Source: Ophioderma brevispina
Taxonomy: Eukaryota > Echinodermata > Ophiuroidea > Amphilepidida > Ophiodermatidae
Reading direction: 5' to 3'
Assembly (NCBI GenBank): GCA_023653785.1
Contig: JAMKCH010001664.1
Span: 42,515-106,514 of the forward strand
Length of the DNA: 64,000 nt
Of this stretch, positions 56,860 through 64,000 are shown piece by piece. How positions within the stretch are numbered: the stretch's first letter is position 1; each line of letters begins with the position of its first letter. The notes below the pieces were generated by a model that searched no databases, was not told the origin of the DNA, and worked only from the letters and a program-made list of their open reading frames with translations. The translations under genes and the position numbers were made by a program.

Positions 56860-59365
56860 TGGCAACTTAAAAAAATGGTTTCCTTAGGAACCTTAGTATC
56901 ACAAGCATGGGTATAGACACCATTTTACCTTCCTATTTCACCCACATATGGAACTGGTGGGAATATATTTGAAAATAGCGGCCATTTAAAAATCCAAGAT
57001 GGCTGCCGAAGGCGATGTGCGAAAAAATTGTAACACGAAATTCGAGTTCCTAGGTGTCAATATTACCCAAAAAAGACAAATCAAAATGTAGCAACATACG
57101 ACAAAATCCAAAACGTTTACGATAAGGCCCATATACTAGTGCATTCGTCTAGCTAATCCGCTCGTGCCCGTAGGAGGGGCTGCCCAGCACGGAACCCATA
57201 CTGTCAGTGCGATATCTTACGAATTAACGGCGGCCAGGTTTTTATCCTCATACACTTTGCGACAAAAATAATGATATTTAAAGGTGCATTTTCGTGACCC
57301 CACTACATCGTCCCCACGACTACCTACCTCAAAAAGGTTGAGAGTTTTATTATCATTAAAACCATTAGCCTTAGTAATCCACGTGTACCTAATCTTACGT
57401 GCAAGATCGGGATCACTCAAATTTTGTTAATAAGCCTTTTCTCAAGGATGTCTAGTGAACAACGAATGAGAAAAAAATGCTGAAATCAGCGATGCACCTT
57501 AATACAATTTTTATGAACAAAATGATTCCAACTTCTGAATGAAACCTAATTATAACTACATAACCTACTTAAATGTACACACCGCCATCATTCAACAACG
57601 ACGAGTCGTTATTAATACCGTAAAAAAATTTGAAAATTTGACGCGGGGCAAATTCCACGCTTGACACGATAGAAATTTAATTCTCTCCCTGGCATAGACT
57701 CTTGCAATAGGCTGTTAGGCTCAAACTCTAGCATCTATATATTATCGGATGGCTAGTGTGTTGTTTTTTTTTCAACCAGTGTATGTGGTTTTTTAATAAT
57801 ATCAGTATCATCCGCTTTGGAGTAGCTTTCAAATAATACACAACAAACACAGAAAACCTTATTGGTTTAATCTTAACACTATTATTCCAACAATTTCCCC
57901 GAATACCTGGAGCAGATCTACGTCCAAGAGTTTCATCGTCCCCCCCCCCCCCCGGTAAAGGCAAATAATTCCCGTATCACGGTCAAAAACAAAGTACGCA
58001 AAATTGTTTACATGCCATAACGAGACACTACACTTGCGTCATCGCATCGATGTTTTATTTTTCGCACATTATTGTTAACGCGCAAGATGTTGTCGCTAAA
58101 GACATTCACGTTACAATTAGTATGCAGCATATGTTATCACATCATATTGGAATGCGCATATTTCAGTTCTCATAACCTTTAACGTATTTGACAACCATAG
58201 AAATGTTATTCCTCTTGCCACGATAAAAAAAAATCCCTATGTAGTTACAAGTGTTGATATATACATTTTAACATTTTGCTTTTAAAATCCATCCTCCATG
58301 CTTCCTTTAATTTTTGGCATTATCAAAAATTAATTTAATATTAAACATTTGTCAATATCTACACATATTAAATCACATAACAGTATAGGTCATGAGCCCA
58401 TAACTGAAACCCTGCACCCCGGGTATTTTTGGAGACAACTAATTTGGAAACCTTAGACATATAGCTATCAAAATCAGGTTGTCTGCAAGAATCCCCATCC
58501 TGGTTTTAAAGAGTGAGGGCGTTTTTTTTTCAAAATGGCGGCCAATATTCACCTAATGCCCTTTTTTGACATATGTGATGCGATCTGGGAAAACCCGCCA
58601 CATGTTGAAAAATTTAAATTTTGAATTGTTACTATCTTTGCAAAGTTTAAATAAACGTTCCATAATCTTTACTTCTTTCTTCTATGATACACAATATCAA
58701 AAGTTATGCTTTGATTACAATCTGAACCAAATAAAGTACAACATAACGGATTTTAAGGTATTTTTCTTTATTTTTTCAAAACAGTTTCTGTGGCAAACAT
58801 GGTGGGCGGGGTTTCCCCAATCACATCACATATATCTTAATTTTTTATCCAAATTCATGCACTATGGACTACTTAGTCGCACGCAAAAACACACCAGCAA
58901 TAGTTGAATCACCTTTTGGCATGCTTAACCTGCCTCTAGAGGGCGTTATATTTCAAAATGGCCACCAAACAATGAAACACAGTGTATTTACACACTTAAT
59001 GCCTCTTTAAAGGCAAATTGCCGGTGTCACATAATTATATAAACCTTTTTTGTCTGCACCTGTAAGTAAACACTTAAAATTAAGTAGTTAACCTTTCAAG
59101 TGTATATATAGAGGGCGCTTTATGGACAAATTGTCTATGACTTCCTATACCACCACCACACTCCTCCTTAATCCACTGATCACCCTGAAACCGCATAACC
59201 ATGGTTTCTTGAGTCTTGATGTGTTGACGGATGGTTACTAAGTGAGCAACAAGCTTTTTACTACGCCTGCTTGCGAGAGCTTCAGGCATGGAGTGTACGC
59301 GTAGCGACCCAACCAAACGTGTCCACATAAGTTGTTGTAAAGAAATTACTAACGTACTTCAACAC
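56860..59365. other. Spacer with GGCGGCCATTTT-type motifs
   Basis: CAAGATGGCTGCC, CAAAATGGCGGCC and CAAAATGGCCACC motifs recur near 56997, 58533 and 58955, set in AT-rich sequence. Open frames at 57217-57420 (minus) and 58566-58907 (plus) have no recognisable domain. A run of 14 C lies near 57940. I find no gene. Confidence 0.4.
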
Positions 59366-59369
59366 ACAG

Positions 59370-61215
59370 GTGGTTGGTTGTGGTCTATGTGGGCTCAGGG
59401 ATGAAATGTCCCCTGGGGAGCGTGCTCATGCCTCTCCTGTTCGGCATCTGTGCCGGCGACCGGCCTGAGAGTGCGGGAGGCTGTCGTTTTGTCTGGAAAG
59501 ACGATCTTGGAATTGGTGCACAGGATGCAGATGTCAAAGGAGACTCAAAGGCCCTTTAGATGGGCTCGTCCCTTATTGTGAGGAGAACCATCAGCGCGCA
59601 ATCCATCGTGGCAAGGTGTATGCTTTCCTCCGTCTTCGCGGCCGTGCCAGGCGTCACCTTTAAGTGACCTGGTCTGGAGCGCCCCTGGAGCACTGTGATA
59701 GTCCTGTTTACTTAGTAAGTCACCTTGGACTGCCTGTTCTTATAAGACTCCCATCGTAAGCAATGGCGTAGCTAGGGAGGGGCAAGGGGAGGGGGGAACA
59801 ATGCCCCGGACACCACCTCAGGGGCGCCTGAACATGATTTTGGGAAAAATAAAAAAAACTGTTGTTGTGATTTTTGTTGTTATTGTCACAGGCAGTATAG
59901 TTCATCTGCTTCAAGATAATGACATAACCCCTCTCCGAAAGCACTCGAACACGTTAAACTCAAGAGCTTCCACGGGCTCTAAACCCTGAACCCTGGACCC
60001 CCCAGGGGCATGCATATTCCACTCTGCTTCATAGTTTTTAGACGGGAGTAGGATTATGTGTGTATGTTTCTATTAAGTAACCAGAGCTCTCCCCCGGTGC
60101 GCTGAAACATGCTAAAACCCAAGAGCTCCTGGGGGCTCCGCCCCCTGGACCCCCGCCAACGTTCAGGCATAGTTTACTGCTTCAAGATAATGAGATAACT
60201 GAGATCTCTCCGAAGGCACTCAAACATACTAAAACTGAGAGGTTCTGGGGCTCCGTCATCCATGACCAACCCGCCAGGGGCAGTATAGTTCATCTGCTTC
60301 AAGATAATGCTATTAACTCAAGAGCTTCCACGAGCTCCGAACCCTGCACCCCGCCAGGGACAGTTTATTCATCTGCTTCATTATTGGGAGATAACCGAGA
60401 GCTCTCCGGATGCGCTGAAACATGCTAAAACCCAAGAGCTCCTGGGGGCTCCGCCCCCTGGACCCCCCACCACATTCAGCATAGTTCATCTGCTTCAAGA
60501 TAATGACATAACCCCTCTCCGAAAGCACTCGAACACGTTAAACTCAAGAGCTTCCGGGGTCGCTGCACCTGAACCCCCACAAGGTGGATTGACGGCGCTT
60601 GCCCTGTGCTGCTCATGTGTGGAGTATGCTTACCCTGTATGGAAGGGGTCAGCCCAGAACTGACCCGTCGTTGGATTCCTCCTGCCGGCTTGTCGTGGGG
60701 TGTCTTCGTCCAGCTCCCGCGGACAACTTATACATGTAGCAGCGTAAGTTGCCAGGAGCATAGCTGCCGAGTATCTGTCATGGAGTGCCCTGTGTTTGAA
60801 CAGAGGCCGGCTTCTGACCGCCTTGGGTCCGGGGTGTTTTCTTCGGCAAGTCCGTCCTTTGATATAGTCTCTAAGGAGTTTTGGGAGTTGGCTAATATGG
60901 GTGGAAAGAAACTTGCTGTCAACGCAAGTGGCATTATTTTTTTTTTGGTATTGCGCCTGGGTGAGCGTCGTCCGCCTGGGGCTGGCTTCTGGTGGGCTGA
61001 GTGGCATTGTCTCAGCTGATTCAGATCCAGAATCTGATCAAAGGTTTCCTTGCAGAAGTGAGGTTACCTGGAAGCAGATCAGGACACTGGGACATCTCTT
61101 TGCTGCCCAATGTTTGGTGGCAACAATGCACAGACAAGGAACAATGCAGAATTCGTGAAGCAGCCAGACATTGTAAACCCACCTCTGGCTAGATCACATT
61201 TGCGAACCACTGTGT
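59370..61215 (+). mobile_element. Jockey-superfamily-type LINE fragment split by a minisatellite
   Basis: The first part reads PLGSVLMPLLFGICAGDRPE (59410-59469, motif B region), then FVWKDDLGIGAQDAD (59489-59533), where motif C YADD has become WKDD. Then follows LEHCD..LVSHLGL near 59690-59735. The second part resumes near 60592 with LALCCSCVEYAYPVWKGSAQ and continues to the C-terminus (FPCRSEVTWKQI; HLFAAQCLVATMHRQG, 61106-61150; HICEPLCL near 61195). DDLGIGAQDA is close to DDLGISAQDA of the 31.7-kb copy, so they are one family. It is broken and inactive. Confidence 0.8.
59790..60592. repeat. Minisatellite, about 116-bp unit, inside the LINE
   Basis: Units join AGTTCATCTGCTTCAAGATA, ATGAGATAACC, GAGAGCTCTCCG, GCTGAAACATGCTAAAACCC, AAGAGCTCCTGGGGGCTCCG and CCCCCTGGACCCCC. 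Anchors fall near 59895, 60180, 60288, 60368 and 60485, some units being shortened. It interrupts the LINE reading frame between the post-palm and thumb blocks. Confidence 0.8.
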
Positions 61216-61724
61216 TTGGATCGATAAAGAATTCCTTCCAAGTTTAATAATCATTGGTATATTGCTCAATTAGCGATCGTTTAAGCAATGCTGTTTCCTT
61301 GGTATACGAGCTTAAATGTAGCCAGCCCGTTGCTTTTGATTACTATGTCAACATTGCTCGTTAGTTTCATATATAATGTCTTCAGATTCAGAAATTGCTC
61401 TTCTCTTTCCTCCTCCTCCTCTTGAGTCATGTCTTAATTGTCTTCTTCTGTGTCAGATTATTCTTCCTCTACTATATATCAGACAACTCGTGTGGGCATC
61501 AACTCTCCTGATGGCCACTTGTATCTAGTGCACTATCATTTAACTTCCAACCATGTTCATCTGGTGGAGGATTTCTGGCTCTGTGCCCGCTGCCTGGACC
61601 AAATTAGGGCTTGATAATTGGCTCTCTGGATGTGCATCCTCGACAAATCCCTCTCATACTAGTTCTCTCGCACATCAGCCGATCTTCCAAGGCTTAGGAA
61701 GGCATCGATATACTTGTCACGTTT

Positions 61725-62300
61725 TGACGTAACCCTTGTCTACCTGAGCCATTTCGTCACCTCTGATGGGGGCGGTTGCCACCCCTGTGATTTTTCGTTT
61801 AATGTTACCTCCGATTCCTGTATATTAGGTACCACAGATAGCTTAGTTTTCCTTCTTTCATGGGTATACCACAATAAGTTCAACATCCCATTATGCCGTC
61901 ATTGTTGAGACAATATGAAAATACTGAAAAAATACTTGGGTTGGAAAATTGATATTTCGCAATTTTAGCGACTCAAAATATTATTGTCAATAATGCTCTC
62001 ATTATATAAAACTGTCATTTTCCATCAGCAGAGCCAAACCCACATGAAAATTGGATATTCCTATATGTTTGCGAAAAATTGTATTTTCCCATATGGTTTC
62101 CTATGGACATTGGCAATTTTGCTAACTCGACTTTATGACGTCATTGTGACGTAATTCTGCTAGCCATGTTTGGTACTCATTTTGGTATCAATGGAAAGAG
62201 AGGACCATAGCTATCTATGGTACCAAAATCACGTGCCTGTTATGTTTTTTGTTGTTGTGCTAGGCATGTTGGTAATTCTCTCCCGAAGGGAGGGTGGTTC
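61725..62300 (+). repeat. Duplicated repeat of about 870 bp, copy 1
   Basis: Landmarks are CTACCTGAGCCATTTCGTCA, GGCGGTTGCCACCCC, TTTTAGCGACTCAAA, TTTCCATCAGCAGAGCCAAA, TTATGACGTCATTGTGACGT and CCATAGCTATCTATGGTACC. All recur at 62590-63190, offset about 860-885 bp. No coding content is seen. Confidence 0.75.
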
Positions 62301-62589
62301 GTTTCAATGCGATTTTACAAACATATACATCGTTCAATCTTTATTTTTTGTATTAGCACTAGAGATTCCTCTACCAAAATGAAATCGTTTTTTTTTCGTG
62401 GGGCGATGATACATTTTTTTTTAATAGTGTTTCTACAAGTATTTTTTACCTTATTTAATTCTTACAATTTTGACACATCTGTATAATGCAGTAGCTTGGG
62501 GTTGACCATTAAGATTCCACAGTACCACATAATGTGTGAAATGTTTCTTGAAATGTTGATCTTCTGACTAATGCTTACTGTAATACATT

Positions 62590-63190
62590 AACCCTCTTCT
62601 ACCTGAGCCATTTTTTGTAACAAACTGCGAAGGGGTGGTATTAACCACCCCCCCTGTGATTTTCGTTACTGAACCCCCGATTCCTATAAATTTGGTACGA
62701 AAGGATAGCTTAGCGTTTTCTTTCTTTCCCTTGTACCAATAAGACTACTAACATCCCATTTAGGACGTCACCAAGTGACGTCCATCTTTTGAGGAAAGTA
62801 GAAATACTGAATTAATGGTGGCAAATTGTAATTTCGCAATTTAGCGACTCAAACACCTTTTATAGCTCTAAAATGCTGTCATTATATAACTAGTCATTTC
62901 CATCAGTAAGCCAAAAACCGGCAATGAAATCTGATTTTCCTACCTTTTATGGCTAAAAAATTGAATTTTTAACTGGGTGGTGTCTATGGAAATGGCATTT
63001 TGGCTGAACATGCGAAATTTATGACGTCATTGTGTACGTAATGCCAGTCATGTTGGTACTCATGTTGGTAATCAATGGAAAGAGGAGGACCATAGCTATC
63101 TATGGTAACCAAAACAAGTGTCTGTGATGTTCCTGTGTGGGGTTAGGCATGTTGGTACTTCTCTTCGCGCAGGGGGGGGGGGGTTGGTTA
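62590..63190 (+). repeat. Duplicated repeat of about 870 bp, copy 2
   Basis: It has the same landmarks as copy 1, including a TGACGTCA site (63022-63029) and CCATAGCTATCTATGGTAAC. It ends in a G run and GGTTGGTTACCACCCCCC, a self-complementary stretch that may be an element terminus. Confidence 0.75.
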
Positions 63191-63513
63191 CCACCCCCCT
63201 ATCCATCAACTTTGGGATCCCCTGTATATCTTCCCTATACCCCTGTGGATGTTTGTTTTTGGATTAAAAGGAGCGGAACCTGACAATTGAAAATTATACA
63301 TTAACTATTGGCAACGAAAAATGGTGTTTTAGCAAGCCGGGTTAAAAACCTGAGGGGGGGGGTGGTTCCCCCCTTCGGTAGACATTGTTAAGTATACAAA
63401 AAGGTTTCTAGATATCGTTCACTACCAAGATATTTTAATTGTTTTTACATCTACATCCTTTATACAATAAAATACCAAGACAGCATTCTCTGCAACGCAC
63501 GTGTAGTCTGACA

Positions 63514-63625
63514 CTGCAGTTTGTGAATGGGGGCAAAAGGTCCACATGGGATCACAAGAGGTCATTCTGTGTACATTGCAGTTTTGTGATGGGTCAAAGG
63601 TCACACGGGTCATCATAGGTCAACT
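63514..63625. repeat. Tandem pair of about 64 bp rich in AGGTCA half-sites
   Basis: GCAGTTTGTGAATGGGGGCA..AGGTCA and GCAGTTTTGTGATGGGTCAA..AGGTCA are consecutive diverged copies. The second holds GGGTCA-A-AGGTCA (63591-63603), then GGGTCA (63607-63612) and AGGTCA (63617-63622). Confidence 0.6.
63591..63603 (+). promoter_or_regulatory. DR1-type nuclear receptor motif (sequence match only)
   Basis: GGGTCAAAGGTCA is a perfect direct repeat with 1-bp spacing, the consensus bound by HNF4 and RXR-type receptors. It lies in a short tandem repeat with no gene in view. A related TGACCTTTGAACCC is at 63958-63971. Function is not implied. Confidence 0.25.
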
Positions 63626-64000
63626 GTGGCCGCACCCCTATATTGAGTCACTCCCATATGAATGTACACTCATATGATAGTCTTGGGCCAGTGAATCTTC
63701 AGACCCAGTATGAAGTTCTGATCCATGTTGAAGAGTGTAGTGCAATAAGTTTCAGGGTTAACATTTAACTACAGACGCCACATAATACTAGACTACCAAA
63801 GTAATCCTTATATGCTGCTCTACTTGGCAGCAGACACACACAAATTAATTACATTGTCTTCTTCGGGCAAAGACAGCAAATACAGAATTTAAACTAGAAT
63901 TTCGCGTTTCTCGCTTTCGCGCTCGCTATATTCAAGAATTAGCCTGTGGCAGCTTCATGACCTTTGAACCCTTGTCACATGATCTTGACCTCATCAACCT

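Overview
This window looks like intergenic or deep intronic DNA from an animal genome, most likely a marine invertebrate. The species cannot be fixed from the sequence. The evidence is the mix of non-LTR retrotransposon remnants (CR1-type with a FADDTN motif, and Jockey-superfamily-type with LNRLRTGVG and YADD-like motifs), tRNA-headed SINEs, short inverted-repeat DNA elements, degenerate minisatellites and AT-rich spacers. I find no intact protein-coding gene, rRNA or functional tRNA. The longest open frames (up to 323 codons) are artefacts of a 42-bp minisatellite whose length is a multiple of three. Repeat units differ by scattered single-base indels, many in homopolymers. That pattern fits a long-read assembly that is only partly polished, so frameshifts in the retrotransposon copies need not all be biological.

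Layout, 0-20 kb. There is a 270-bp tandem repeat (0.6-1.5 kb), a TTAA-flanked DNA element with perfect 20-bp inverted ends (1.7-2.3 kb), and degenerate minisatellites (2.4-3.3 kb). A head-to-tail array of four units of about 315 bp, each with a tRNA-Arg-like promoter, lies at 5.7-6.9 kb. It is followed by a strand-asymmetric A+C-rich block (7.0-8.5 kb) and a roughly 700-bp inverted-repeat element (9.08-9.77 kb). A large direct tandem duplication (units 9.95-13.62 and 13.62-17.52 kb) carries the 3' half of a minus-strand LINE. The second unit runs on into the LINE's upstream reverse transcriptase region (to 18.3 kb).

Layout, 20-45 kb. A repeat at 19.4 kb is the empty-site counterpart of a 20.8-21.8 kb copy that holds an 826-bp insertion. 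CR1 tails lie at 22.4-23.8 kb. A minisatellite-bearing element (26.78-27.94 kb) has an inverted partner at 47.34-49.10 kb with both flanks conserved. A Jockey-type LINE (31.7-34.8 kb, plus) contains a nested tRNA-headed SINE. A minus-strand CR1 tail (35.3-36.0 kb), several dispersed repeats, a palindromic MITE (42.9 kb) and two more degenerate minisatellites (43.1 and 44.6 kb) follow.

Layout, 45-64 kb. An element rich in AGAGTG motifs encloses a first-exon-like reading frame (46.8 kb). The inverted minisatellite element (47.3-49.1 kb) holds a 281-bp foldback MITE with an 8-bp target duplication. The longest CR1 copy lies at 53.4-56.9 kb. A Jockey-type LINE fragment split by a roughly 116-bp minisatellite lies at 59.4-61.2 kb, and a duplicated roughly 870-bp repeat with CRE sites at 61.7-63.2 kb.

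No genes work together here. The biology is a layered record of element insertion, tandem amplification and nested insertion. The best candidates for something undescribed are the paired minisatellite-carrying mobile element with its nested foldback MITE, and the tandem array of tRNA-promoter units.
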